DNA from: Terriglobus roseus DSM 18391
GTDB lineage: Bacteria > Acidobacteriota > Terriglobia > Terriglobales > Acidobacteriaceae
Direction of reading: 5' to 3'
Length of the DNA: 64,000 nt
NCBI RefSeq assembly: GCF_000265425.1
Contig: NC_018014.1
Location: 4,154,001 to 4,218,000, forward strand
Below the pieces are notes generated by a model, which had not been told where the DNA came from, searched no databases, and worked only from the letters and a program-made list of their open reading frames with translations. Below are positions 35,011 to 43,490 of the stretch, piece by piece (position 1 is the stretch's first letter; every line of letters starts with the position of its first letter). Both the position numbers and the translations under genes were made by a program.

Positions 35011-36134
35011 TGTCCTCGTCTTTGGTATCGCGGTCGATTTCGGGAGAGTTTGCCGTCGCGGCTAGCCTGACAGAGGGTTCGGCGGGACCGTCCGCGGAGA
35101 TTCGCGACGGCGCACTGCAGTTGCCGCGTATCGTTGCGACGATTCAGCAGCACACACGCTTCCTGGTGACCTCCCACTCACGGCCCGACGGCGACGCCAT
35201 CGGATCGACGCTGGCCATGGGCAGCGTCCTGCACGCGCTGGGCAAACAGGTCGACATGGTCCTGGCCGACCCGGTGCCGGTCGTCTATCGCACCCTGCCC
35301 GGTGTGCAGCGCGTCCGTCAGACACTTGATATCGATCAGTCGAAGTACGACGTCGCGATTGTTCTGGAGTGCGACGGAACCGCCCGCACAGGCATCCGCG
35401 GCCTCGACGGTATGGCGAACCTCCTCAATATCGACCATCACCTGACGGGAGCCGCCTTCGGTTCGCTGAACTGGATCGATCCGTCCGCCGCGGCGGTCGC
35501 CGCCATGGTCTTTGAGATCGCAATCGCCCTGGGCGCCACCGTTACCCCGGCAATTGCAACCTGTCTGTACACCGCGGTCATGACGGACACTGGCTCCTTC
35601 ACCTATCCCGGTACCTCCGCCGACACCTTTACCCTGGCTCACGCGCTGATTGACCTGGGCGCGAAAGCCGACAGCGTGGCCCGCGATGTGCTGTACTCTG
35701 TGCCGGCCGCGCGGATCCACCTGTTGGGCCTTGCACTCTCGCGAGTCAGCATTCGCGGCCCCATCGCGTGGACGTGGATCACGCAGGATGACCTGGAGAA
35801 GTTGAACGCTACGGACGAGGACTCTGAGGGAACGGTGAACTACCTGATCTCCATCGCTGGCGTGGAGGCTGCAGCTTTCCTGCGCGAATTGCCACGGACC
35901 AGCTCGGATAAGAGCCTGTTCCGTACCTCGCTTCGTTCCAAGTCCAGCGTCGATGTGTCGCTGGTTGCGGCCAACTGTGGTGGCGGCGGCCATCGCAATG
36001 CAGCGGGATGCACGCTGCAGGGCCCCTTCGATGACGCAGTCGCTCACATCCTGCGTGAACTAGGCGCTGAAGTCACCCGCATCGCACGCGCTTCGGGTCA
36101 ACATTCGGTAGCTGTGCCATCCGCCGCACTCTGA
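35010..36134 (+). CDS. nrnA: DHH/DHHA1 phosphoesterase (NrnA-like oligoribonuclease/pAp phosphatase)
   Basis: A 374-aa DHH-family enzyme degrading short RNA and dephosphorylating pAp. The DHH domain begins about residue 40 (RIVATIQQHTRFLVTSHSRPDGDAIGSTLAMG); metal-ligand blocks are IVLECDGTARTGIRG, NIDHHLTG and VMTDTGSFTYPGTS. The C-terminal DHHA1 domain ends in GGGGHRNAAGCTL. It carries about 35 extra N-terminal residues with low conservation, but ATG 35010 overlapping the rbfA stop is the natural coupled start. The rbfA-nrnA order is common in bacteria. Confidence 0.93.
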   Translation: MSSSLVSRSISGEFAVAASLTEGSAGPSAEIRDGALQLPRIVATIQQHTRFLVTSHSRPDGDAIGSTLAMGSVLHALGKQVDMVLADPVPVVYRTLPGVQRVRQTLDIDQSKYDVAIVLECDGTARTGIRGLDGMANLLNIDHHLTGAAFGSLNWIDPSAAAVAAMVFEIAIALGATVTPAIATCLYTAVMTDTGSFTYPGTSADTFTLAHALIDLGAKADSVARDVLYSVPAARIHLLGLALSRVSIRGPIAWTWITQDDLEKLNATDEDSEGTVNYLISIAGVEAAAFLRELPRTSSDKSLFRTSLRSKSSVDVSLVAANCGGGGHRNAAGCTLQGPFDDAVAHILRELGAEVTRIARASGQHSVAVPSAAL

Positions 36135-36158
36135 TAGCCTCAGGTTCGACCAGCTAAG

Positions 36159-38093
36159 GTGAGCAGCTACCTACAGCCCGAACCGACCGCGCCCGAAAGC
36201 GCAGCACCGGAGCCTCGCTGGCGCCAATGGCTGGCCTCAGAGGCCGCCTGCAGCGCGCGCGAACTCATCGTGCTGTGCGTCACGGCGGCGTTGCTGCTCT
36301 TCTACGGCCTGGTCCCGCTTCGCATCGGACATGCCACGATCTCAGCTCCTAAGATTGGCCTGGTGGGCGCGGATGAGCCCCGCTACGCGCAGATCGCCTC
36401 CGAGATGCTGGAAGAGCACTCTGAAATCTGCCACACGCTGCATGCTCGCGTCATTCCGCACTCCCTGCGCGTGGCCGACCTGAAGGCGTCCATGAAGTGC
36501 GCGGAGGCAGGCATGATCACGCCGATCCTCTATGGGCACCCGTGGCTGGAGAAGCCGGCGCTCTACTACTGGCGCACCATGAGCTTCTACAAGGAGTTCG
36601 GCAAGAGCGACTGGACGGCACGCCTCTCCTCTGCAACCGGTGCCTTCGCGCTTGTCTTCCTGATCTTCCTGCACATGCGCCGCTTCCGCCCCGGCGGCCA
36701 TCTGGACGCAGCGCTGATCACCGCCTCTTCCGTCGCCATCATCGCCTTCGCGCGCGGTGCGTCGACCGACATGCAGCTCGCCGCCCCCTTCTGCATCGGT
36801 ATGCTGGGCTGGTACGCCTGGTATGAAACCGGCAAGAAGTTCTGGCTCTTCGATCTCTACTTCTTCGGCGGTATCGCGACGCTGGCGAAGGGCCCGGTCG
36901 CCATCTTCCTTTCGCTGAGCATCATCGTTCTATTTGTTGGTCTGCGACGTGAGTGGCAGGTGCTGCGCCGGATGATCTGGCTGCCGGGCATCGCGCTCTT
37001 TCTGCTGATCTCGCTGCCGTGGTTCATCGCGGTGCAGCTTCGCAATCCGACGTTCTACAAGTTCTTCCTCTTTGAGCAGAACCTGCAGCGCTTCGCCACG
37101 GACCGCTACCAGCACCACCAGACGCCCTTCTACTACCTGATCGTGCTTCTGCTGGCGCTGATGCCGTGGACGGTGCTGGCGCTGCGCGCACTGTGGGACT
37201 CGATCGACATCGCACGCGCGGAGTGGCGTGTCCGCCACAAGCCCGCACGCTACCTTGGGCACTCGCGCGCCGGTGACGCCTTCCCGGAGTTCCTGGTGCT
37301 CTGGGCGATCTTCCCGGTCATCTTCTTTTCGTTCTCCGGGTCGAAGCTGCCGGGCTACATCCTGCCTGCCATCCCGCCCATCACCATCCTTACGGGCGAC
37401 TATCTTGCACGCATCCGCCGCAATGGCCTGCCCAAGTGGCTGCTGATTGCCCACGGTGCGACCTGCGGCATCCTTACCTTCGTGCTGCTGCTGTGCCCGC
37501 AGTACATGGTCTACCAGCAGATCGTGCCGCCGCCCGGGACGCTCTTCTCAGCCTTTGCCATCGCTACCGCCTGCGGCGCGGGCATTGTTCTGCTGACGCA
37601 GCGGCTGGGTCTGAAGTGGATTCGTCCACTGACGCTTGCGCCCATCTTCATCCTGCTGTTCTTCCTGATGCACCAGAACGGCTGGCTGCTCGATCAGAAC
37701 TACTCGGCCCGGCCCATGGCACGGCAGATTGCCGCTGCGGCGCCCGAAGTGAAGTTGCTGGAGACGTACCATATCCGCCGCGACACCGACTACGGCCTGT
37801 GCTTCTACCGCAACCAGCCGCTGCGCCACTACCTGCAGGAAGAGTCCGCGACAGAGAAGCAATCCGTGATCACCGGCATCCCGAACGAGGAGCACATCCT
37901 CGTCATCCGCACGCAGGATGAAGGCGCGCTGACGCGGCTGCTGCCGCGTCGCACTTACAAGCAAATGTTCGTGAATGGATGGCAGGAGCTGGCGGTTTAC
38001 CGTGTCGCCGCTGCCGTGGTCGCGGCACCGGCAGTACACGTTGAGAACCATAAAGGTTCCCCCGCAGCGAAACGCCGCGCTCTACGGCGGTAA
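36159..38093 (+). CDS. ArnT-like (GT39/GT83) membrane glycosyltransferase
   Basis: A 644-aa GT-C enzyme using polyprenyl-phosphate sugars at the periplasmic face. After about 45 polar residues the first helix appears (LIVLCVTAALLLFYGLVPL). The family acidic loop LVGADEPRYAQIASEMLEE follows, with the catalytic-type DEPRYA motif, and then about eleven more helices (FALVFLIFLHMRRF, LWLFDLYFFGGIATLAKGPVAIFLSL, PFYYLIVLLLALMPWTVLAL, GYILPAIPPITILTGDYLA). GTG start 36159 lies 25 bases after nrnA. Target (lipid A, glycan or protein) is unknown. Operon with the following GNAT gene is likely. Confidence 0.88.
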   Translation: MSSYLQPEPTAPESAAPEPRWRQWLASEAACSARELIVLCVTAALLLFYGLVPLRIGHATISAPKIGLVGADEPRYAQIASEMLEEHSEICHTLHARVIPHSLRVADLKASMKCAEAGMITPILYGHPWLEKPALYYWRTMSFYKEFGKSDWTARLSSATGAFALVFLIFLHMRRFRPGGHLDAALITASSVAIIAFARGASTDMQLAAPFCIGMLGWYAWYETGKKFWLFDLYFFGGIATLAKGPVAIFLSLSIIVLFVGLRREWQVLRRMIWLPGIALFLLISLPWFIAVQLRNPTFYKFFLFEQNLQRFATDRYQHHQTPFYYLIVLLLALMPWTVLALRALWDSIDIARAEWRVRHKPARYLGHSRAGDAFPEFLVLWAIFPVIFFSFSGSKLPGYILPAIPPITILTGDYLARIRRNGLPKWLLIAHGATCGILTFVLLLCPQYMVYQQIVPPPGTLFSAFAIATACGAGIVLLTQRLGLKWIRPLTLAPIFILLFFLMHQNGWLLDQNYSARPMARQIAAAAPEVKLLETYHIRRDTDYGLCFYRNQPLRHYLQEESATEKQSVITGIPNEEHILVIRTQDEGALTRLLPRRTYKQMFVNGWQELAVYRVAAAVVAAPAVHVENHKGSPAAKRRALRR

Positions 38094-38139
38094 AGCCGCT
38101 ACCCTTCTCTTTGGGTGTGCGCTCCCCTACGGACCCTTC

Positions 38140-39135
38140 GTGCTCGACCGTTATGACATACGCGACCTTCGGCTCTTCACGGGCCGCGACCTTCGTCCGC
38201 TGCTGGCGGAGGAGGCTCGTCAGTGGCGGGAGCGTTTGCGCTGGGACTACACACAGTCCATCGAGCTTCTGATCTCCTACCTGGATTCCCGCATCCTGCC
38301 AGGCTTCGTCGCGGTCGATCGCGCAACGGCTGAGGTCCACGGCTATTGCTTCTCCGTCTACGAGACGCAGAAGGCGGTGGTGGGCGATGTCTTCGCCATT
38401 GGCGAATTCGCTCGCGATCTTGAAGTGACACTCCTGCATCATCTGCTGCCCATGCTGCAGCACACGCCCGGCGTCGACCGTGTCGAGTCACAGTTGCTGC
38501 TGGAGAGTGACGGCCTGCAGGGCCCCTTCCAGGAGTGCGACTTCCGGTCCTACACGCGGCTCTTTATGGAGGCCGACCTTCCCCACCAGCGCGAGCTGAT
38601 CGCAGAGAACAGCCTGGTCCGCCGCCCCGACGAGCCCGCGCCGCAACTGCCGCAGTACCTGAAACTGACCCGATGGATTCCGCCCCACTACCAGCCCGCG
38701 GGCGACCTCATCCACCGCTGCTACGAAGGCCACGGCGACTCGTACATCAACGACCAGTACCGCAGCGTGCAGGGCTCCCTGCGCTTCCTGCACAACATCG
38801 TGCGCTTTCCCGGCTGCGGTGTCTTCGACGCAGAGAACTCGTTCGTCGTCCGCGACGACCGCAGCGGCCAACTGGAGGCGCTGGCACTCGTCTCGCGCGT
38901 GGAACCGGATGTGGCGCACGTGACCCAACTCTGCGTCTCACCGCGCCGACGCGGCTACGGCCTGGGTCAGATGTTGCTGCGGCACGTTGCTACGTCCCTG
39001 GCTGCCAAAGGCATGCAGGCGATCACGCTGACCGTGACAGAAGCAAACCATCCTGCATTGAAGCTCTACGAAAGCCTTGGATTCCGGACGCGCATGACCT
39101 TCTGCGCCAACGTGTGGACCCGCACCAGAAGCTAG
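38140..39135 (+). CDS. GNAT acetyltransferase, two-domain
   Basis: A 331-aa protein. The C-terminal half is a clear GNAT domain: VTQLCVSPRRRGYGLGQMLLRHVATSLAAKGMQAITLTVTEANHPALKLYESLGF, with the acetyl-CoA loop RRRGYGLG. The N-terminal half (LRPLLAEEARQWRERLRWDYTQSIELLISYLDSRILPGFVAVD, then VHGYCFSVYETQKAVVGDVF) looks like a second, degenerate GNAT fold. The frame is open back to 37975, which would overlap the glycosyltransferase by 119 bases; GTG 38140 (LDRYDIRDLRLFTG) starts where conserved sequence begins. The start is uncertain. Substrate unknown. Confidence 0.85.
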   Translation: MLDRYDIRDLRLFTGRDLRPLLAEEARQWRERLRWDYTQSIELLISYLDSRILPGFVAVDRATAEVHGYCFSVYETQKAVVGDVFAIGEFARDLEVTLLHHLLPMLQHTPGVDRVESQLLLESDGLQGPFQECDFRSYTRLFMEADLPHQRELIAENSLVRRPDEPAPQLPQYLKLTRWIPPHYQPAGDLIHRCYEGHGDSYINDQYRSVQGSLRFLHNIVRFPGCGVFDAENSFVVRDDRSGQLEALALVSRVEPDVAHVTQLCVSPRRRGYGLGQMLLRHVATSLAAKGMQAITLTVTEANHPALKLYESLGFRTRMTFCANVWTRTRS

Positions 39136-39209
39136 CAGCCGCCACGAACGTGCGAACAGCCCACCCTCGCATCGCAGGAATGGGGCACCCATTATTGATG
39201 TTTGAGCCG

Positions 39210-39380
39210 TTAGTGCTTGAGGAAGTACATGCCCCAGCTCACAGCGATCGCTGCCAGCAGGAACAGACCAAAGCAGTAGGCGCCGAAGCGGATCATCATC
39301 TTCGGCTCTGACCGCTGGGTGATTCCGAAGACCACGGAAGCGAAGAGTGCGTAGACAGCGAGCGCGGAGAACTGTGACAT
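39210..39380 (-). CDS. 56-aa two-span membrane protein
   Basis: A small ORF with a strong context: its ATG (39380) overlaps the stop of the upstream 137-aa gene (TAATG), and AAAGG lies about 10 bases before it. The peptide has two hydrophobic helices, about residues 6-20 (ALAVYALFASVVFGI) and 33-50 (AYCFGLFLLAAIAVSWG), separated by a polar loop with Arg, Glu and Lys (TQRSEPKMMIRF). It ends in Lys-His. No family recognised. Coupled translation supports a real gene product acting with its neighbour. Confidence 0.65.
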   Translation of the reverse strand: MSQFSALAVYALFASVVFGITQRSEPKMMIRFGAYCFGLFLLAAIAVSWGMYFLKH

Positions 39381-39793
39381 TACAGGCCCGCCTTTCGTCC
39401 GTTCGCCAGCGACTGTGCGTCAACAGCGGCCATCACGTTCAGCAGACCGGCCACCACGACAAACTTCGTACCGTAGTCGCTCAGCGTATCGCTCAACTGC
39501 GTCGCACCAATGCCTGCAATCTTCGCAATGGCATACAGGCCGATGGCGCCAGCTTGCCCCACAAAGCCGAGCACATCCAGCGGATCGCCCGTCGTGGGCG
39601 TGTAGGTCTTGCCGTGCATCGCCAGGCCGAGGCAGAACATCACCAGGACTGAGACGAACAGCAACGCCGCGCGAATCGGCTTCTTCAGCAGCAGGTGGCC
39701 GAGACCGGGAACGAGCCATCCGGCGAGAAGCACCACCGTTGGAGAAAGCGTGCTCTGCCGCACCGGGATTGCTGTTGAGTGTGTCGCTGCCAT
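39380..39793 (-). CDS. Small membrane protein, TM2-like
   Basis: A 137-aa integral membrane protein (start ATG 39793; a GTG eight codons upstream at 39817 is the alternative). LSPTVVLLAGWLVPGLGHLLLKKPIRAALLFVSVLVMFCLGL resembles TM2-type membrane proteins, with the G-L-G-H turn and a conserved KKP. Next comes a polar segment (GKTYTPTTGDPLDVLGFVGQAG) and two more helices (GAIGLYAIAKIAGIG, FVVVAGLLNVMAAVDAQSLANG). It is translationally coupled to the 56-aa gene and lies close behind the 84-aa gene on the same strand. Function unknown. Confidence 0.7.
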   Translation of the reverse strand: MAATHSTAIPVRQSTLSPTVVLLAGWLVPGLGHLLLKKPIRAALLFVSVLVMFCLGLAMHGKTYTPTTGDPLDVLGFVGQAGAIGLYAIAKIAGIGATQLSDTLSDYGTKFVVVAGLLNVMAAVDAQSLANGRKAGL

Positions 39794-39852
39794 TCCGTTA
39801 CCGATGATACCAGCCACACCGAATGATCGGTCAGCTTTGCAGATTGCTGAGT

Positions 39853-40107
39853 CTATCGTTGCTGATCGGGCTCGTCACGCCGCACATTCGCACGGCTGAT
39901 CGTGTTCAACCCACTCTTTATCAGCGAGTAGGCGAAGCTGAACATGATCGCCAGCCCAACGACCGTGCCAACGATATATCCACTGCGCGAAGTAGTCCAA
40001 TGTTGCACCGCGTCGATCTGGCGAAAATCGGTGACGGCGGTCGTGAGCACAAGCAGAGCAAGAAACGCTCCGAGCAGGAACTTTACAACTCCCCAGGCTC
40101 TGCTCAT
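39853..40107 (-). CDS. 84-aa two-span membrane protein, unknown
   Basis: Two predicted helices: residues 6-26 (GVVKFLLGAFLALLVLTTAV) and 43-63 (GYIVGTVVGLAIMFSFAYSLI). A charged loop (TDFRQIDAVQHWTTSRS) separates them, and the C-terminus is basic then acidic (RANVRRDEPDQQR). Same strand as the two small membrane genes downstream, 59 bases before the next. No family recognised; membrane topology and operon position are the only support. Confidence 0.6.
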   Translation of the reverse strand: MSRAWGVVKFLLGAFLALLVLTTAVTDFRQIDAVQHWTTSRSGYIVGTVVGLAIMFSFAYSLIKSGLNTISRANVRRDEPDQQR

Positions 40108-40165
40108 CGGTCGGTACCCATAACTTTCCGTTCGTAGAAGAGGGCCGGGATGGGAAAGTGTGAAT

Positions 40166-41350
40166 TCATAGACGCACCAGCTCCCGCTGTATCTTCCCAG
40201 TCACCACGGCGCTCCCCGGCCTCGTGATCATATCGATCTCGCTGCGAACGCCGAAGCACTCAGGCCCGGGCGGCAGGTAGATGCCCGGCTCAACCGAGAA
40301 GCAGGTGTTGGGCAGGATCAGCCGCTCGTCGTGCGTTTCAAAGTTGTCCAGATGCGCACCGGCGCCGTGCAGCTCCGTGCCAATGTTGTGGCCGGTCCGA
40401 TGCGTGAACCACTCGCCGAAGCCATTGCGCATGATCACCTCGCGCGCTGCCGCGTCGGGCTCCCATCCTGCGACGGCCTGGTTCGCTGCAAAGCGGTCCT
40501 GCACCAGGCGAATGGCCGCATCGCGCGCGTCGGTGACCGCCTTGAAGACGCGGCCCTCAAGCTCCGTCGCATCGCGGTCGATAACGCCGGTCCACGTGAT
40601 GTCGTACCAGACAGCCTCGGGATCGTCCTTCAGCTTGCCCCAGATGTCGATCAGCAGGAATGATCCTCGCTCGATGCGCGACGACTTCCCTGCCAACGGC
40701 TCATAGTGCGAATCTGCAGCGTTGGCGCCGACGCTGACATTGGGCCCGTGCTCGGTGATGAGACCTTCCTTTGCAATCTCCGCCTGCAGCCACTCGACCA
40801 TGTCGAACTCGGTCACGCCGTGGTCGCCGCGCGCACGTGCGCCAATCTCGCGCCATGCATCTTCCAGAATGCGGTCGATCTTCTTCTGCGCGACGTAGTG
40901 CGTCTCAATCTGCCGGTCGGTGAGCACCGCTTCAAACTGGCTGACCAGGTTGGCGGACGACACGATCGTCTTGCCCATGCCCTGAAGCACCTCAATGGTG
41001 CCCGCATCCACCATCGCCACATACATCACGGCGTTGCGTGGCGAGTACTGCATGGCAATCGTCGTCGCGCCCTGCAGCAGCTTCTCGAGCGACTGCTCCA
41101 TCTCCTGCCAGGTGCTGTAGAGCGTGCGCTCGCCAGGCAGCTTATCCAGCTTGCCGGATTCGATGCGGTGGTTCAGCTTGCGCGGCTCTCCCGTTGCAGG
41201 GATGAAGTAGAACCACCGGCGCGTAACGTGCATACCGGGATCCAGGCCGAGGATGCGGTAGGCCAGCGGGTCGCGGACATGATGGTCATAGAACAACCAG
41301 CCATCCAACTTCGCATCCCGTAACGCCTGCTGCACCCTTGCCAGATCCAT
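40166..41350 (-). CDS. M24-family Xaa-Pro-type aminopeptidase
   Basis: A 394-aa metallopeptidase of the pita-bread fold. A creatinase-like N-terminal domain (1-170) is followed by the catalytic domain, with metal ligands in FLLIDIWGKLKDDPEAVWYDITWTG (two Asp), HRTGHNIGTELHG (His), FSVEPGIYLPPG (Glu) and GVRSEIDMI (Glu). The family usually removes N-terminal residues before proline. ATG 41350 (MDLARVQQALRDAKLDGWLFYD) follows AGAGG by 6-7 bases; the frame is open six codons more. No signal peptide, so cytosolic. Confidence 0.9.
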   Translation of the reverse strand: MDLARVQQALRDAKLDGWLFYDHHVRDPLAYRILGLDPGMHVTRRWFYFIPATGEPRKLNHRIESGKLDKLPGERTLYSTWQEMEQSLEKLLQGATTIAMQYSPRNAVMYVAMVDAGTIEVLQGMGKTIVSSANLVSQFEAVLTDRQIETHYVAQKKIDRILEDAWREIGARARGDHGVTEFDMVEWLQAEIAKEGLITEHGPNVSVGANAADSHYEPLAGKSSRIERGSFLLIDIWGKLKDDPEAVWYDITWTGVIDRDATELEGRVFKAVTDARDAAIRLVQDRFAANQAVAGWEPDAAAREVIMRNGFGEWFTHRTGHNIGTELHGAGAHLDNFETHDERLILPNTCFSVEPGIYLPPGPECFGVRSEIDMITRPGSAVVTGKIQRELVRL

Positions 41351-41428
41351 GAAGCACCTCTGCATCAAGGCTACAACTTTCCACGATCCTCATTTGGTGA
41401 CGCGCTACGTCATCCTGAGCGAAGCATG

Positions 41429-41504
41429 CCTTTGCATGTTTGGCTGTCATGACTGCCAAAGGCTTCGGCCACGGAAGCGATCTCCGTGGCCGAAACAATG
41501 ACAG
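41429..41504. repeat. REP-like compound palindrome
   Basis: In the 166-base gap between the M24 peptidase and DUF2911 genes. Core: TTCGGCCACGGA (41464-41475) pairs perfectly with TCCGTGGCCGAA (41483-41494), a 12-bp stem with a 7-base loop. Outer arms CTGTCAT (41444-41450) and ATGACAG (41498-41504) also pair. A small CATGC/GCATG hairpin lies just upstream. The gap also carries CATCCTGAGCGAAGC. The layout recalls bacterial REP/BIME sequences moved by Y1 transposases; copies elsewhere in the genome were not checked. Confidence 0.45.
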
Positions 41505-41516
41505 TCGTGTGAAGAA

Positions 41517-42074
41517 CTACATGGCAGTGACAGGCACCGAGACATCAAACGTGTCCCACTTGATATGCAACTGTGTCTTCTTGCCTGCGGTCTTCTCAAA
41601 GCCGATGGACATCAACTCCTGCTTGGGGATCGCGGTCTTCATCATGGGCACCTTGCCCAGGTCTTCCGCGGCAAAGCGCTCCGTGCCCCACTGGCCGGTG
41701 TGCTTGCAGAGGACAAGCTGCCACTGGCCTTCCGCCGGCAGCGTGACCAGTGTGTACTTGCCGGCCGGTACGTGCAGGCTGCCGACCATCACATCGCCCG
41801 TTGTCTCGAAGGTCGTCGCTTCGTTGGCGCCGGTCCGCCACCAGGTGGTGTACGGCACCAGATCCGTACCCAGAACCTTGCGGCCGCGGACGCTGGGCGC
41901 GCCATAGCTGATGTGGACCTTCTTGCCGGCCAGGTCCACGTCCGCCTCGTGCCGCGGGCTTGGCATCGCTTCCTTGCTGGCTGGCTTCGACATCTTCATC
42001 CCACCCATGTCCTGGGCGAACATCGGCACACTGCAACAGGCGGCAAGCGCCACCATTCCTACAAGCTTTTTCAT
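41517..42074 (-). CDS. DUF2911-family secreted protein
   Basis: A 185-aa exported protein with signal peptide MKKLVGMVALAACCSVPMFAQ and a short Met-rich stretch (DMGGMKMSK). The DUF2911 core follows: VHISYGAPSVRGRKVLGTDLVPYTTWWRTGANEATTFETTGDVMVGSLHVPAGKYTLVTLP, then WQLVLCKHTGQWGTE. WRTGANEAT is the family signature. Start at ATG 42074 with GGGAG nine bases upstream; ATG 42083 lies too close to that site. Function of the family is unknown; it is common in Bacteroidota and Acidobacteriota. Confidence 0.88.
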   Translation of the reverse strand: MKKLVGMVALAACCSVPMFAQDMGGMKMSKPASKEAMPSPRHEADVDLAGKKVHISYGAPSVRGRKVLGTDLVPYTTWWRTGANEATTFETTGDVMVGSLHVPAGKYTLVTLPAEGQWQLVLCKHTGQWGTERFAAEDLGKVPMMKTAIPKQELMSIGFEKTAGKKTQLHIKWDTFDVSVPVTAM

Positions 42075-42157
42075 GACGAACATCTCCCTTGAAAACTACG
42101 GCCTACAGCCTATCAAGAGAGACGTGCCACGAGCGGTTTGGGGTGGTTCTGAAACGA

Positions 42158-42646
42158 TCAATGTTTGAGAGCGCTGCCCTGAAACTGCCGGATCAGGTCG
42201 ACGACCACGGTCGGCCATGGACGATCCTCCTGGCCGTCAAAGGTCTCGGCCCAGATCAGGCCGCGTCGGCCGGCGCCCCTGCCTGGGTCGTATACGGTCA
42301 GGATTCCAATGCCCATATCCGCCGGGCCAAAGTCGATGCGGCCGCTGCGGTCGATGGGCGCGATCCCGAAGATAAGATCCGGCCGCTGCTCCGGCCCGAC
42401 GATCTGTTTTCCCAGACCTTCCACCAGCTTGCCCATCTCTTTGCGTGCAAACAGATCCATGCGCCCCGTGTCGATGCGGACGGTGTGCGCCGCAGCCAGC
42501 CGCCGCTGGAAGGCCGGCGCATCGCACAGGTAGTGCTCGACCTTCTTGTCCGCGGTGCAACGCGGCTCGCCGGTCGATTGCGCCCGCAACGCCGGCGCAG
42601 CCAGCGTTGCTGCAAACACGACGAATGCTACTGTCCCTGGCCGCAT
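42158..42646 (-). CDS. Secreted hypothetical protein
   Basis: A 162-aa protein; ATG 42646 with GAGGA nine bases upstream. Signal peptide MRPGTVAFVVFAATLAAPALRAQ. The mature part begins with a cysteine pair region (EPRCTADKKVEHYLCDAP) that could form a disulfide. It continues with RRLAAAHTVRIDTGRMDLFARKEMGKLVEGLGKQIVG, PDLIFGIAPIDRSGRIDFGPADMGIGILTVYDPG and a final TVVVDLIRQFQGSALKH. It looks like a small alpha/beta domain. No family recognised. Same strand as the DUF2911 gene, 83 bases upstream of it. Confidence 0.75.
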   Translation of the reverse strand: MRPGTVAFVVFAATLAAPALRAQSTGEPRCTADKKVEHYLCDAPAFQRRLAAAHTVRIDTGRMDLFARKEMGKLVEGLGKQIVGPEQRPDLIFGIAPIDRSGRIDFGPADMGIGILTVYDPGRGAGRRGLIWAETFDGQEDRPWPTVVVDLIRQFQGSALKH

Positions 42647-42680
42647 GGATAAATTCCTCACTCACGGTAAGACGCAGCAA

Positions 42681-42708
42681 AAGGGCCTCCGAATGTCCGG
42701 AGGCCCTT
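42681..42708 (-). terminator. Terminator of the YciE/F-like gene
   Basis: AAGGGCCTCCG (42681-42691) pairs perfectly with CGGAGGCCCTT (42698-42708). Read on the minus strand the stem is followed by UUUUG, so it ends the minus-strand gene at 42729-43331. Confidence 0.85.
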
Positions 42709-42728
42709 CCACTACAACCAGCACAAAG

Positions 42729-43331
42729 TTACCTGGATTTTCCCGAGACAGAGGCCGAAGCCTTCTTCTCGTCTTCCTTGCTCTTCTTGTCGCTGTACTT
42801 TTCCTTGCCGCTCTTGGGCTTGCTCTCTTCTTCGTTCTCGGTGGGATCGCCCTCGGTCAGCGCGGCGCGCAGCAGCGGCTTGGTGCCGGCAAAGATCGCC
42901 TTTGCTGCCGCAACTTCTTCCGCCAGGTTCTGGTTCAGAAGGTTCACAACATCCTTCAGACCAAGCGCCTTCGCCATGCCGATTGCCGTGGTGTAACCGG
43001 CGATCTCGTAATGCTCCACGCGGCTGCTTGCGCCGCAGATGCCGAGGTCCTTGTTCGCGCCCTCTTCATCCTTTTCCAGAGCATCCTGGCCTTCTTCGAG
43101 CAGGCCTTCCATGCCGTTGCAGTGCTGGCCCGTGGGCTTCTTGCCCAGGATGCCAAAGGCATCGCGCAGGCGCTGAACCTGGCCCTTGGTCTCTTCCAGG
43201 TGGTTCTTCAACAATGACTTCACGGCCGGGTCAACCGCACCCTTGGCCATCTTCGGCAGTGCCTTTACCAACTGGTTTTCTGCGCTGTACAGGTCCCGCA
43301 TTTCATCGAGCAATACGTCCATCAATGCCAT
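42729..43331 (-). CDS. YciE/YciF-like ferritin-fold protein (DUF892)
   Basis: A 200-aa protein with the DUF892 four-helix bundle over the first about 160 residues: LLDEMRDLYSAENQLVKALPKMAKGAVDPAVKSLLKNHLEETKGQVQRLRDAFGILG, HYEIAGYTTAIGMAKALGLKDVVNLLNQNLAEEVAA. Glu and His residues at bundle positions (E in YSAENQL, ETKGQ, EHYEIA, EEVAA) are those proposed to bind a di-metal site. The last 40 residues are a Lys/Glu/Ser-rich disordered tail. AGGGAG precedes the ATG. Family members are stress-induced and of unclear function. Confidence 0.92.
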   Translation of the reverse strand: MALMDVLLDEMRDLYSAENQLVKALPKMAKGAVDPAVKSLLKNHLEETKGQVQRLRDAFGILGKKPTGQHCNGMEGLLEEGQDALEKDEEGANKDLGICGASSRVEHYEIAGYTTAIGMAKALGLKDVVNLLNQNLAEEVAAAKAIFAGTKPLLRAALTEGDPTENEEESKPKSGKEKYSDKKSKEDEKKASASVSGKSR

Positions 43332-43490
43332 TGGTCTTCACTCCCTGAGTGCTCCGCGCGCTTGCTGCCGCGCTTGAGTCAACACGTTGGAGAGGAAAGA
43401 CGCAGGCATAGTTGCCGCGGCGACAGAAGTATTACTTATGTCTGACACCCCACAAAAGCCGCATGGCCATTGCTTTTTCGCTAGGAGGAC

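Noticed and set aside
37975-38139. Longer N-terminus of the GNAT protein
   Set aside because: Would overlap the glycosyltransferase by 119 bases and adds no conserved sequence; GTG 38140 preferred, though not certain.
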